From positions 46,177-110,176 of the forward strand of contig CAVOSE010000001.1 of NCBI GenBank assembly GCA_963698775.1: DNA of 64,000 bases, in the 5' to 3' direction. Positions within the stretch are counted from its first letter, which is position 1. Every line of letters starts with the position of its first letter. Both the position numbers and the translations under genes were made by a program. The notes under the pieces were generated by a model. That model was not told the DNA's origin, ran no database searches, and was given only the letters and a program-made list of their open reading frames with translations. Source of the stretch: Thiohalocapsa sp963698775 (GTDB lineage: Bacteria; Pseudomonadota; Gammaproteobacteria; Chromatiales; Chromatiaceae). Positions 12,327-21,258 of this stretch are shown here, piece after piece.

Positions 12327-13766
12327 CTACTCCGCCGCATCCATGACCTGCTGCGCCCACTGATCGAGGGCGTCAAGCAGGTCCAGGCAGCGCCGATCCG
12401 CGGCGTGCTCGCCGCGCAGGTCGGCGATGCGCTGCTCAAAGTCGTCGATGGTGATGGAGCCGCCGGCATCCGGATCGGTGAGGCGCTCGAAGCGCCAGGC
12501 ATCCCAGTCCTCGCGTTCCGTCTCGGTCAGGGTCTCGGGCCAGCTACGGGCGCGCATGCGAAACAGCAGGGTCGCTAGCCGGGGATCATCGAAGCGGGGC
12601 TGCGCTTGGGCCAGCTCCAGCGGTGGGAGATGGTGCAACTGCTCCATCCGGCGTCGATCCGCGTCGGAGAAGAAACCGCCGCTGTAGAGCATCAGGTCCG
12701 GATCGGTCGCCGGCTGCCGTTGCTGCCCCTGGTAGACCGCCCGCAGCTTCTCGGCGATGTCGCCCCTTGCTTCTGTGAGGCGGGCAGCGTGAGCCGCGAC
12801 CTGCTGCCGATCGATGCCCCAGCGCTCCGCGGCCGCGTCGCTCAGCGTGCCAATTGGCGCCAAGACCGGGGAGGCGTTGATCTTGAAGCCCTTGAGAGCA
12901 ATCCGCTCGACACCCTCGGCCAGTTCGGCCGTCGGCGTGAACAGACGCTCGCGGATCGCATCGACACTGAGGTCCAGCAGCAGCGCCGGATCTTGGCGCA
13001 AGTCGAAGCACAGGCGTTGCTTTGGGTTGTCGGGGTGCGTCCCGACGATCATCACCGGGGCGATACAACCCTGCGCCGCTGGATAGCGCTGCGAGACATG
13101 CAACAGCACCCCGCCCTTATCCAACAGTTTGTTCACCTCGTCGCTACTGCGCAACGACAGGGCGAAGGCAAACAAACGCGGCTGCGCCTGCTTCAGCAAG
13201 CGCGCCATGCCGATGGTGGCCCGCACGTCGGCGAGTGCATCGTGAGCGCCGGCATGGGGAATGCCGTTGGCGGCGGTCAGGTGTTCGAGCTTGAAGGACG
13301 TGATGCCCGGCTCACGCTCGGGCCACTGGATGCCGTCCGGCCGCAAGGCGTGGGCGAGACGTAACGCGTCGATCAGGTCCCAGCGGGAATTACCGTTTCG
13401 AAAGGCGTGGGCATAGGGGTCGAGGAGGTTGCGGTAGAACAGATGCCGAGTGACTTCGTCATCAAAGCGCAAGCTATTGAATCCGACGCCACAGGTATCG
13501 GGCGTTGAGAGTTCGCGCTGGACGGCCAGCGCGAACTCCGCCTCGGGCACACCTTCGCGCGCGGCCTGCTGCGGCGTAATGCCGGTGACAAGACAGGCGT
13601 CCGGTTGCGGCAATAGATCGTCCGCGGGACGACTAAACAACACCAGCGGCTTACCGATGGGATTGAGTTCCACATCGGTCCGCAGACCGGCGAACTGACA
13701 GGGACGATCTGTCGCCGGTGTCGCGCCCCAAGTCTCGTAGTCGTGCCAGTAGAAGCTATCGGCCAT
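12327..13766 (-). CDS. sbcB: Exodeoxyribonuclease I
   Basis: ExoI degrades single-stranded DNA 3' to 5' and acts in recombination, mismatch repair and removal of 3' tails. The 479-residue protein (E. coli 475) has the DEDD exonuclease core: YWHDYETWG near residue 10 with the first Asp and Glu, GVGFNSLRFDDEVTRH, and HDALADVRATIGMARLL. The SH3-like and C-terminal helical regions follow (for example FKINASPVLAPIGTLSD). It lies 100 bases downstream of rplS on the same strand and could be read through from that operon. Its end converges on gltA with an 11-bp gap. Confidence 0.96.
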   Translation of the reverse strand: MADSFYWHDYETWGATPATDRPCQFAGLRTDVELNPIGKPLVLFSRPADDLLPQPDACLVTGITPQQAAREGVPEAEFALAVQRELSTPDTCGVGFNSLRFDDEVTRHLFYRNLLDPYAHAFRNGNSRWDLIDALRLAHALRPDGIQWPEREPGITSFKLEHLTAANGIPHAGAHDALADVRATIGMARLLKQAQPRLFAFALSLRSSDEVNKLLDKGGVLLHVSQRYPAAQGCIAPVMIVGTHPDNPKQRLCFDLRQDPALLLDLSVDAIRERLFTPTAELAEGVERIALKGFKINASPVLAPIGTLSDAAAERWGIDRQQVAAHAARLTEARGDIAEKLRAVYQGQQRQPATDPDLMLYSGGFFSDADRRRMEQLHHLPPLELAQAQPRFDDPRLATLLFRMRARSWPETLTETEREDWDAWRFERLTDPDAGGSITIDDFEQRIADLRGEHAADRRCLDLLDALDQWAQQVMDAAE

Positions 13767-13866
13767 AACGCCCCGGCGTCAGTCGCCAGCCCGACCTGAA
13801 CCCCCACAGCAGCGGGCTGCAAAGGCAAGGCCGGAGAGGCGGGGACAGGGAATTAGCGCTGACTGG

Positions 13867-14211
13867 CTAGATCTTTTCCCGAATGCGCGCAGCCTTACCG
13901 GTACGACCACGCAGATAGTAAAGCTTGGCGCGACGCACATCGCCACGGCGCTTGACCAAGATATCGGCGATGGCGGGACTGTAGGTCTGGAACACGCGCT
14001 CCACCCCCTCGCCATGGGAAATCTTGCGCACCGTGAAGGCGGAGTTGAGACCGCGGTTACGCTTGGCGATACAGACGCCCTCGAAGGCCTGCAGGCGCTC
14101 GCGCTCGCCCTCCTTCACCTTGACCTGCACCACCAGGGTGTCGCCCGGCGCAAAGGCCGGGATTTCCCTTGTCATTTGTTCGTTGTCGAGTTCTTGAATG
14201 ATGTTGCTCAT
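13867..14211 (-). CDS. rplS: 50S ribosomal protein L19
   Basis: L19 lies at the interface of the two ribosomal subunits. The protein has 114 residues, the usual length. It begins MSNIIQELDNEQMTREIP and has the family blocks FAPGDTLVVQVKVKEG, LQAFEGVCIAKRNRG, FTVRKISHGEGVERVF and the Arg/Lys-rich end LYYLRGRTGKAARIRE. The open frame extends 47 codons upstream to 14352, but homology starts at 14211. It is the last gene of the rpsP-rimM-trmD-rplS operon. Confidence 0.98.
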   Translation of the reverse strand: MSNIIQELDNEQMTREIPAFAPGDTLVVQVKVKEGERERLQAFEGVCIAKRNRGLNSAFTVRKISHGEGVERVFQTYSPAIADILVKRRGDVRRAKLYYLRGRTGKAARIREKI

Positions 14212-14369
14212 GTCTCTGTGGGCTCCTATTCTGATGCCGCCTTGATAACTGCTCGGGGTCCCGCCGGTGGTTCCGCCTGAATCCAGGGCCGAGCCCTGCT
14301 CTTGTGTCTGATCTCGCTTCGGCCGCGATGCTGGGCCGCCATTCTGGACCACATATGGGCCACGGTCAC

Positions 14370-15212
14370 CTAGCCTTTAGGTTGTTTACATCCGACTGAA
14401 CCTTGACCGGTTTGGCATGCTGGCTCGAACCCAGATTCCGCCTCGGCTTCGGTTTCAGCTGCCGCAGCTCGGTGTCCTTGGATGAAGGCATCGAGCAGCT
14501 CCTGTTCATTCGCGCTCAGCGTCCGCCGCGCGAGCAAATCAGGGCGTCGCTGCCAGGTGCGACCCAACGACTGCTGCAACCGCCATCGGGCGATCGCGGC
14601 GTGGTCGCCACTCAACAGCACGTCCGGCACACGCTGTTCTCCGAGCGTCTCCGGTCGCGTGTAATGCGGACAGTCCAATAGCCCATCCGCATGCGAGTCT
14701 TGCAGAGCCGAGTCGACGTGGCCCAGCGTACCCGGCAGTAGCCTGATGGCGGCGTCCATTACCACCATGGCCGGCAGTTCGCCACCGCTCAACACGTAAT
14801 CGCCGATAGACCATTCCTCGTCGACCTGCGCCGTAATAAGCCGCTCGTCGATGCCCTCGTAACGCCCCGCGATCAGAATCCATCCCGATTGTGCAGCAAT
14901 GCGAGCAACTTGACCTTGATCGAGCAGTCGCCCCTGCGGAGACAGGTACGCCACTCGGCTCGCTGCGCCGCACGCCTGCGCCGAGCGTCTCGCCGCATCG
15001 ATGGCTGCCAGCAATGGCTCAACCTTCATCACCATGCCGGGTCCGCCACCGTAGGGCCGGTCGTCGACGGTTCGATGAGCATCGGTCGTGAAGTCGCGCG
15101 GATTCCACAACCGAAGTTCGGCGAGACCGCGCTTCAAAGCTCGGGCGACGACCCCTTCTTCCGACAAGCTTCGGAATTGTTCCGGAAACAGAGTGACGAC
15201 GTCGAAGCGCAA
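14370..15212 (-). CDS. trmD: tRNA (guanine-N1)-methyltransferase TrmD
   Basis: TrmD methylates G37 next to the anticodon in several tRNAs with SAM and helps keep the reading frame. The 280-residue protein has the SPOUT knot motifs: MRFDVVTLFPEQFRS at the start, DDRPYGGGPGMVMK, LSPQGRLLDQGQVARIA, LIAGRYEGIDERL and EWSIGDYVLSGGELPAM. The C-terminal 25 or so residues are Glu/Ala-rich and extend beyond the E. coli protein (255 residues). It lies 115 bases after rimM and 158 bases before rplS. The rimM-trmD gap contains a short (GCAT)n run. Confidence 0.97.
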   Translation of the reverse strand: MRFDVVTLFPEQFRSLSEEGVVARALKRGLAELRLWNPRDFTTDAHRTVDDRPYGGGPGMVMKVEPLLAAIDAARRSAQACGAASRVAYLSPQGRLLDQGQVARIAAQSGWILIAGRYEGIDERLITAQVDEEWSIGDYVLSGGELPAMVVMDAAIRLLPGTLGHVDSALQDSHADGLLDCPHYTRPETLGEQRVPDVLLSGDHAAIARWRLQQSLGRTWQRRPDLLARRTLSANEQELLDAFIQGHRAAAAETEAEAESGFEPACQTGQGSVGCKQPKG

Positions 15213-15327
15213 CTTGACTCTACTATTGTCTAGATGGTCTCGCCGCGACCTTTGATCGGTCTTTCACCAGCGCCGCCGACCGCATGCATGCATGCATGGT
15301 GGCCGTCGCCAATGAAAGCCAAGGCGC

Positions 15328-15894
15328 TCAAAACTCCGGATCCCAATCGACCTTGATCTTGCCGGATTCCAGGTCGACGTCCCTGACAATGTCGCCCCAG
15401 ACGAAGGGAAGGAGTCGTTCCCGGTCGCCTCTGACGACCAGGACGTCGTTCGCCCCCGTGTCGAAGAGGTGACTGACGCGGCCAAGCGAAACCCCCTCAA
15501 GCGTCTCGACGTCGAGCCCTTCCAGGTCCGCCCAGTAGAACTCATCCGGTCGTGCGGGCGGCAATTGATCCCGCCGCACCGAAATCTCCCGACCGACGAG
15601 ACCCGCTGCTTGATCCCGATCGTCGCACCCGGCAAATCGCACCACGAGCCCCTTACCGTGCCTGCGACCCTCCGCCACCTCATGCGCCTTACCCGACATC
15701 AGCCAGGGCGAGTAGGTTAGGATGTTTTCTAGCGGATCGGTTTCCGAAATGACCCGAACCCAGCCGCGCACACCGTACAGCCCGCCCACGCGTCCCAAAA
15801 CGACGAGACGATCAGTGTGATCGCACTCGGGCAGTCCCGAATCTAGCTCTGGCGAAACCATGCTCTGCGACCTGGGTCTATCAGGGTCTGACAA
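15328..15894 (-). CDS. rimM: Ribosome maturation factor RimM
   Basis: RimM binds S19 and helps mature the head of the 30S subunit. The 188-residue protein has the N-terminal RimM barrel (VVLGRVGGLYGVRGWVRV) and the C-terminal PRC-barrel (FYWADLEGLDVETLEG, then DVLVVRGDRERLLPFV). The first 25 or so residues before the family core are longer than usual; a second in-frame ATG at residue 12 is an alternative start. It lies between rpsP and trmD in the standard order. Confidence 0.96.
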   Translation of the reverse strand: MSDPDRPRSQSMVSPELDSGLPECDHTDRLVVLGRVGGLYGVRGWVRVISETDPLENILTYSPWLMSGKAHEVAEGRRHGKGLVVRFAGCDDRDQAAGLVGREISVRRDQLPPARPDEFYWADLEGLDVETLEGVSLGRVSHLFDTGANDVLVVRGDRERLLPFVWGDIVRDVDLESGKIKVDWDPEF

Positions 15895-16006
15895 CGAAGC
15901 GACCTCAGGAGACGCTGAATGGACCTGGGCTGGCGTCTGCGTAGTCGGCCCCGATGGCGGGGATCTATTAGCAAACCAGGCTCGCGCAACCGGGAACCGT
16001 GGAAAC

Positions 16007-16273
16007 TTAAGCTTCCGCGACCAGCTCCGCCTGCTTCGCAGCGTCCTTTAACAGCTTGGCGACGCGATCCGTCGGCTGAGCGCCCTGCTTCAACCAATGC
16101 TCCGCGCGAGCACGGTCGACACGCAGCCGGGTTTCGCCACCGGTCGCGCCGGGATTGAAGAACCCGATACGCTCGATGGAGCGCCCGTCACGGGACGTGC
16201 GGATGTCGGCAACGACGATCTGATAGAAAGGGCGCCTTTTCGCGCCACCACGGGACAAACGGATTTTGACCAT
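16007..16273 (-). CDS. rpsP: 30S ribosomal protein S16
   Basis: S16 is a small-subunit assembly protein. The 88-residue sequence begins MVKIRLSRGGAKRRPFYQIV and continues with DGRSIERIGFFNP and AEHWLKQGAQPTDRVAKLL, all typical. It is the first gene of the rpsP-rimM-trmD-rplS operon, with a likely promoter about 60-90 bases upstream. Confidence 0.98.
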   Translation of the reverse strand: MVKIRLSRGGAKRRPFYQIVVADIRTSRDGRSIERIGFFNPGATGGETRLRVDRARAEHWLKQGAQPTDRVAKLLKDAAKQAELVAEA

Positions 16274-16334
16274 GTGCTATTCCAATGCAACGGATGAACG
16301 GCGCGCCTGCGAGTCGGCCGCAAGTAAACCGGCA

Positions 16335-16362
16335 AATATACATGATTTGGCAAGGATTGGAA
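16335..16362 (-). promoter_or_regulatory. Candidate promoter of the rpsP operon
   Basis: On the minus strand TATATT (16340-16335) is a good -10 box, with a weak -35 (TTCCAA, 16362-16357) at 16-bp spacing. The window around it is AT-rich compared with its surroundings. It would give a leader of roughly 55 bases before rpsP. Confidence 0.35.
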
Positions 16363-16403
16363 GTGCCTTCACAAGATCGATGTCCATCCGGCGCCTCGGG
16401 GAG

Positions 16404-16480
16404 GTGCGACTTCAGTCGCACAGAAGGCTTTGACCGGGCGAAAGAATTCGCCCCCACCCCGTGGAGAAACTGCTGGATTC
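16404..16480 (+). repeat. Second copy of the 80-90 bp repeat
   Basis: It begins with the palindrome GTGCGACTTCAGTCGCAC, then AGAAGG, a GGGCGAAAGAATTCGCCC inverted pair, and GGAGAAACTGCTGGATTC. It matches the element at 7390-7475 (opposite strand) in order and spacing. It lies between the rpsP and alpha-E transcription units. Confidence 0.7.
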
Positions 16481-16563
16481 AGCGTGATGGCTTCGGTCAG
16501 GCGCCGGCCTGACGCCCCGTCAGAACCCGCGCCGATTCGTACCTCGGCTCTTGGCCGGGACCT

Positions 16564-17511
16564 CTACGCCGCCTCCTCAATCTGGACCGGTGGCGGGAAC
16601 CAGGTCGCGGCCACCTCGCCGTGCAGGTCGGCAATCCCTAATTGCAAGTCATCGACGAACGCATGGAGATCTTGTTGGCTCAGGCGGGCCAACTCCGCGC
16701 CGTCGAGCACCCGCGCGAGACGCCCCGTAACGCGCAACGACGCGTCGTTCCGAGGCAGACGTTCCAGACACAGGCGGGCGTGCTCAATGCAATAGCGCAC
16801 TGAGCGGGGGAAGAGCTGATTCTGGAAAATGAACCGCAGCACCGGCCCCCGCTGCACGCGAATCTGCTCGCTGCGCCGGTACATCTGATAGGCGGTCATG
16901 GACTTGAGCACGCTGACCCACTGGATATTGTCGTAGGGGCGCAATTCGTCCGCGTCCGGCAACAGCGTCGCCGAGCGCACGTCGGCAATACGTGTGGTCA
17001 TGTCAGCGCGTTCCAGATAGCGCCCCAGGCGCATGAACTCGTAGCCCTGGTCGTGCAGCATGGTGCCGTCGAGCACCCCGGCAATGGTCTGACAGCCGGT
17101 GATCAGCGAGCGCAGATAGGCATGCCGACCGGTCTTGGTCATGCCCTTTTGCAGCTGCTCGCCGGCGAACAGGTACAGCCCATTGAGCTGCTCCCAGGCC
17201 TCCCGCGGCACGATGTCGCGAATGGTGCGGCAGTTCTCCCGCGCCGCCGCCAACGCCGACATGGTGGAGCCGGCATGGCGCTCGTCACCGAGCAGAAAAC
17301 GCACCACCTGGCGCTCGCCGTAATCTCTGTAGTGCTCATCAAACAAGGCGTTGGAGCCGGTGATATCCACCAGCGGGCGCCAGCCGGGCGCGATGCCTTT
17401 GGGCAGATCGAGCAACAGGTTGGCATTGACCGTGACGATACGGGCAGTATTCTCGGCGCGCTCGATGCAGCGGGCCAGCCAATAGGTATTCTCTGCGACG
17501 CGGGATAGCAT
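16564..17511 (-). CDS. Alpha-E domain protein (DUF403)
   Basis: This 315-residue all-helical protein of the alpha-E family begins MLSRVAENTYWLARCIERAE and has YRDYGERQVVRFLLGD, MTKTGRHAYLRSLITGC and YEFMRLGRYLERADMT, all typical. Alpha-E proteins are found beside circularly permuted ATP-grasp enzymes and often Anbu. The group is thought to form and handle a peptide-like product, but no reaction has been proven for this family to my knowledge. It follows the ATP-grasp gene by 79 bases on the same strand and is probably co-transcribed with it. Confidence 0.9.
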   Translation of the reverse strand: MLSRVAENTYWLARCIERAENTARIVTVNANLLLDLPKGIAPGWRPLVDITGSNALFDEHYRDYGERQVVRFLLGDERHAGSTMSALAAARENCRTIRDIVPREAWEQLNGLYLFAGEQLQKGMTKTGRHAYLRSLITGCQTIAGVLDGTMLHDQGYEFMRLGRYLERADMTTRIADVRSATLLPDADELRPYDNIQWVSVLKSMTAYQMYRRSEQIRVQRGPVLRFIFQNQLFPRSVRYCIEHARLCLERLPRNDASLRVTGRLARVLDGAELARLSQQDLHAFVDDLQLGIADLHGEVAATWFPPPVQIEEAA

Positions 17512-17590
17512 GTTTGAAGCTTGCAGTTTGAAGTTTGAAGTCGAGGCAGACGCCGATCGCGGGAGCGGTGGTCAAGCCGGTGGGTGGGAC

Positions 17591-19081
17591 CTATTCGCTC
17601 TGGGTTTGCGACTGCGTCTGCGCATGACCAGGGGCGACGTCGGGTACGATCCAGGTGTCCTTGCTGCCGCCACCCTGGGACGAATTGACCACCAGTGAGC
17701 CCTTGCGCAACGCGACGCGGGTCAGGCCGCCCATGGTCACCTGTTGGCGATCGGCGGAGAGGATGAAGGGGCGCAGATCCACATGGCGCGGTTCCACACT
17801 GTTTTTGATGACGGTGGGCACCGTCGACAGCTTTAGCGTCGGTTGGGCGATGTAGTTGCGCGGGTCCTTTTTGACCAGGCCGACGAACTTGTCCCGCTCG
17901 GACTGGCTAGCCGCCGGACCCACCAGCATGCCGTAGCCACCGGACTCGTTGGCGGGCTTCACCACCAGCTCGGCGATGTGCTCGACGACGTATTTCAACG
18001 CGTCCGGCTCCATGCAGCGATAGGTGGGCACGTTGGGGATGATCGGGTCTTGATCCAGGTAGTATTTGATGATCTCGGGCACGAAGGCGTACACCACCTT
18101 GTCGTCGGCGACACCGGCGCCGGGGGCATTGGCCAGGGCCACGTTGCCGGCCTTCCAGGCCCGCATCAGGCCGGGCACACCGAGCGCGGAGTCCGGATTG
18201 AACGCCTCCGGGTCCAGAAACAGGTCGTCGACGCGCCGATAAATCACATCGACGCGTGACGGACCGTCGACGGTGCGCATGTAGCAGCAATCGTCGCTGT
18301 CGACGAACAGGTCGCGGCCCTCCACCAGCTCGGCACCCATCTGCTGGGCCAGGTAGGAGTGCTCGAAATAGGCCGAGTTATAGATGCCCGGCGTGAGCAC
18401 GACCACCTCGGGGTATTCCGCGGGGCGCGGCGACAGGGCCGCCAGGGTATCGAACAACTGGCTCGGGTAGTCATCCACCGGCAGCGGCGCATAGTGCTCG
18501 AATAGCTCCGGAAACACCCGCTTGGTCACCAGGCGATTCTCGAGCATGTAAGAGACACCGGACGGCACCCGCAGATTGTCCTCCAGCACATAGATGGTGC
18601 CGTCGGAATCGCGCACCAGATCGGAGCCGCAGATGTGCGCCCAAATGCCGAGCGGTGGGTCCACCCCGACACACTGGGGCCGAAAATTGACCGACTTATC
18701 GAGCACTTCCTGCGGGAAGACCTTATCCTTAATGATCTTCTGCTCGTGGTAGAGGTCGTCGATAAACAGATTCAGGGCCTGCACGCGCTGCTTCAGTCCC
18801 GCCTCGACGCCGCGCCACTCCTGCTCTGGAATCACCCGCGGGATCACATCGAAGGGCCAGGTACGGTCAATGGCTCCTCCCTCCTCCGAATAAACGGTGA
18901 AGGTGATGCCCATCTCCTTGATGGACACATTGGCCGCCTCCTGCCGCGCGGTCAGCTCATCGATCCCAAGTTCCTCCAAGTCCGAGGCCAACACCTCGGT
19001 CGCGGGACGCGCCTGCGCGGGCGACTGCAACAATTCGTCATAGAACTCTTCGCAGGGATAGCTCTGCCAATCGATAGTCAT
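17591..19081 (-). CDS. Circularly permuted type 2 ATP-grasp protein
   Basis: ATP-grasp enzymes join a carboxylate to an amine or thiol through an acyl-phosphate. This 496-residue protein has the permuted arrangement (DUF404/407): VIPEQEWRGVEAGLKQRVQA, the block LEDNLRVPSGVSYMLENR, VVVLTPGIYNSAYFEHSYLA, and VVKPANESGGYGMLVGP, which carries the nucleotide-binding loop. It is the first gene of a two-gene unit with the alpha-E gene and divergent from anbu (187 bp between start codons). The substrate is unknown. The tail (after IVPDVAPG) is a short Gln/Thr/Ser repeat. Confidence 0.92.
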   Translation of the reverse strand: MTIDWQSYPCEEFYDELLQSPAQARPATEVLASDLEELGIDELTARQEAANVSIKEMGITFTVYSEEGGAIDRTWPFDVIPRVIPEQEWRGVEAGLKQRVQALNLFIDDLYHEQKIIKDKVFPQEVLDKSVNFRPQCVGVDPPLGIWAHICGSDLVRDSDGTIYVLEDNLRVPSGVSYMLENRLVTKRVFPELFEHYAPLPVDDYPSQLFDTLAALSPRPAEYPEVVVLTPGIYNSAYFEHSYLAQQMGAELVEGRDLFVDSDDCCYMRTVDGPSRVDVIYRRVDDLFLDPEAFNPDSALGVPGLMRAWKAGNVALANAPGAGVADDKVVYAFVPEIIKYYLDQDPIIPNVPTYRCMEPDALKYVVEHIAELVVKPANESGGYGMLVGPAASQSERDKFVGLVKKDPRNYIAQPTLKLSTVPTVIKNSVEPRHVDLRPFILSADRQQVTMGGLTRVALRKGSLVVNSSQGGGSKDTWIVPDVAPGHAQTQSQTQSE

Positions 19082-19268
19082 TGCTCGATACTCATTGGGC
19101 GATACTCATGGACTGTTGCCGTTCCCACGGTGCGTACATTGGTGCCGGATGGGCCCGATTTTTACGCCACCGCGCCGCAGAACTCAACACCGCGTGCGCG
19201 CTGGTGACAATAGTAACGCTGATAGACTACCTGAACTTTTCCCGCGGCTGCTACGAGGATCCTTGCTC

Positions 19269-20018
19269 ATGACCTATTGCCTCGGCATCGCCGTCGACGC
19301 CGGCCTGGTGCTGGCGTCGGACTCGCGCACCAACGCCGGCATCGACTATGTCACTAGCTACAGCAAGCTGCACGTCATCACACCGGCGCCGGATCGGCTG
19401 TTCGTGCTGCTGTCCGCCGGCAATCTGGCCACCACGCAGGAGGTCATGAACCGCATCCGGCGCGACCTCGACCAAGCCGCCCCGGGCACCAACCTGCTGA
19501 CGGCGAACTATTTGTTCGAGGTCGCCGACTACGTCGGCAGGGTCAGCCTGGGCGTTCAGCGCGACCATGGCCCGGCGCTGGCGGAAAGCGGCGTCAGCGT
19601 GCAGACCACGCTGATCCTGGGCGGGCAGATCGCCGGCCAACCACCGGGCCTGGTCATGATCTATCCCCAGGGCAACTATTTTTCCGCGTCACCGGAGACG
19701 CCCTACCTGCAGATCGGCGAGAACAAATACGGCAAACCGGCATTGGACCGCATCGTGCGCCCCGACATGTCGCTGGAAGACGCGGCCCGGTTGTGTCTGG
19801 TGTCGCTGGATGGTACGTCGCGCTCCAACGTCACGGTCGGCCCTCCGTTCGAGGTGGCGATCTATCCGCGCGACGGCCTCGCGCTACGTCATCGCCTCAA
19901 GCTGGGCCAAGACTCGCCGCTGCTGGCCGAGGTCTCGCAGAGTTGGAATGCAGGGCTGCGCCGGGTCTTCGAGCAATTGCCGCGGTTCGATTGGGAGAAC
20001 GGCGAGTCGGACGGCTAA
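19269..20018 (+). CDS. Proteasome-like peptidase Anbu
   Basis: Anbu (ancestral beta subunit) proteins are distant relatives of the proteasome beta subunit and HslV. The 249-residue frame begins MTYCLGIAVDAGLVLASDSRTN. Thr2 would be the N-terminal nucleophile after Met removal, and Asp18 and Lys33 (YSKLHVI) sit where the proteasome catalytic Asp17 and Lys33 are expected. Length fits the Anbu family. The frame is open upstream to 19095, but only the ATG at 19269 puts Thr at position 2. It is divergent from the ATP-grasp/alpha-E pair, its usual genomic partners. The transglutaminase-like gene often found with this set is not seen here. Confidence 0.9.
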   Translation: MTYCLGIAVDAGLVLASDSRTNAGIDYVTSYSKLHVITPAPDRLFVLLSAGNLATTQEVMNRIRRDLDQAAPGTNLLTANYLFEVADYVGRVSLGVQRDHGPALAESGVSVQTTLILGGQIAGQPPGLVMIYPQGNYFSASPETPYLQIGENKYGKPALDRIVRPDMSLEDAARLCLVSLDGTSRSNVTVGPPFEVAIYPRDGLALRHRLKLGQDSPLLAEVSQSWNAGLRRVFEQLPRFDWENGESDG

Positions 20019-20038
20019 ACGCGCCGCATCGGCCGTAC

Positions 20039-21046
20039 CTACCACGGTAGCCGTAACCCGATGCGGATCGGATGGTGATCCGACGGTGGCGGATCGGTGT
20101 CGTAGCCGAGCGCGCGATAGCTGCCGCCGATCACCCAGTGCGCCGCGTGACCGCTGAACACGAAGTGGTCGACCGCATAGGGGTAGCGCGGATTATACGG
20201 GAAGGCAAATGGGACACCTGCGTTCGCCAAGCTCAGGTCGGCGTCGTCATCCATCGTGGCGCTGCCCGGCAGGCAGGCCCGGCCAAGCTCCCGGTGCTTA
20301 CGCCACACGCAAACCTCGCCATCGTCGATCGCGCGCCAAAAGTCATCGCTGGGCTGGTCCAACTGGCGATTGAAATCGCCGATGAGCACGAACGGGGTGT
20401 CGTCGGCGGCACGGGCATCGATCCATTCTTCGAGTATGCCGCGCTGCCGCCGCAGGATAAGACACTGCGCGCGGCGAACCTTGCGCGCGTCGAGCCGGCC
20501 CCAGGCACAGCCTGACTTCAGGTGCAACGACATCAGTTCCAGCCCCGGGGTCTCCTGCTGCGCAGCCAGCGCTTCGATGCGAATGCGCGTGCCCCAACGG
20601 CGCCCTTCGACGCCAAGTTCGCGGAACGGCGGCAGAGCCCGCCAGCGCAGCCCCTGGGCCGCCAGGCGCGCGCGGTTGATGGCAAATCCGGTATGTTGCG
20701 CGGTGCGGCGCTGTCGCGGAAGCCCACGGCAATCGCCGAGGCCGCGATCAACACGGCCGGACAGCAGGATGTCGTAAACCGCCGGATCGAACACCCGCGC
20801 CACCGCCGCCGCGTTCTCGACCTCCTGCAACGCGACGATATCTGCGCGCAGCAGACCCGCCACCCGGCGCAGCGTCGCGTAGTCTGCCTCGGTGCGCGCG
20901 CGGCAGCCGGCGCCGTCGGCAGCGGCAAGGTGTTCGAGGTTCCAGCTGGCGAGCACCAGACCCGATTGCGCGAAACTGCTGGTGCAGCCGGTGAGCAGGA
21001 CGCCGCCGATCAGCAGCACCAGCAAGAGCAGCCTGACGTGGAGCAC
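20039..21046 (-). CDS. Endonuclease/exonuclease/phosphatase family lipoprotein
   Basis: This 335-residue protein starts with a lipoprotein signal (hydrophobic run LLLLVLLIGGVLLTGC, lipobox LTGC), so it is probably anchored in the envelope. The EEP fold follows: LVLASWNLEHLAA, DIVALQEVENAAAV with the metal-binding Glu, FVLIGDFNRQLD, and the final SDHHPIRIGL with the catalytic Asp-His. Such enzymes cleave phosphodiesters, in nucleic acids or lipids; the substrate is not visible. The GTG at 21046 gives a clean signal peptide; the longer frame to 21118 adds 24 residues that do not look like one. It converges on anbu with a 20-bp gap. Confidence 0.82.
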   Translation of the reverse strand: MLHVRLLLLVLLIGGVLLTGCTSSFAQSGLVLASWNLEHLAAADGAGCRARTEADYATLRRVAGLLRADIVALQEVENAAAVARVFDPAVYDILLSGRVDRGLGDCRGLPRQRRTAQHTGFAINRARLAAQGLRWRALPPFRELGVEGRRWGTRIRIEALAAQQETPGLELMSLHLKSGCAWGRLDARKVRRAQCLILRRQRGILEEWIDARAADDTPFVLIGDFNRQLDQPSDDFWRAIDDGEVCVWRKHRELGRACLPGSATMDDDADLSLANAGVPFAFPYNPRYPYAVDHFVFSGHAAHWVIGGSYRALGYDTDPPPSDHHPIRIGLRLPW

Positions 21047-21258
21047 GAAGCACGCCGCGACACCACTGAATTGGCACCCCTCGTTTGCCCGCCTGCCGCT
21101 AGACTTTGCAACCTGCATCGAAATGTTCGCAACGTGCCGAAAAAACCAGTTTCGAGCAGTTTACCTTCAAGCCTGCAACAATACAGGTTGTGCTGGAACC
21201 AACCTTCCAGGCATCAAACGCATCAAAAACGAGATTTGCGATTTTGGGCAGTTTCCCT

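Noticed and set aside
15284..15298. (GCAT)n run between rimM and trmD
   Set aside because: It is a short simple repeat of about four units with no sign of function.
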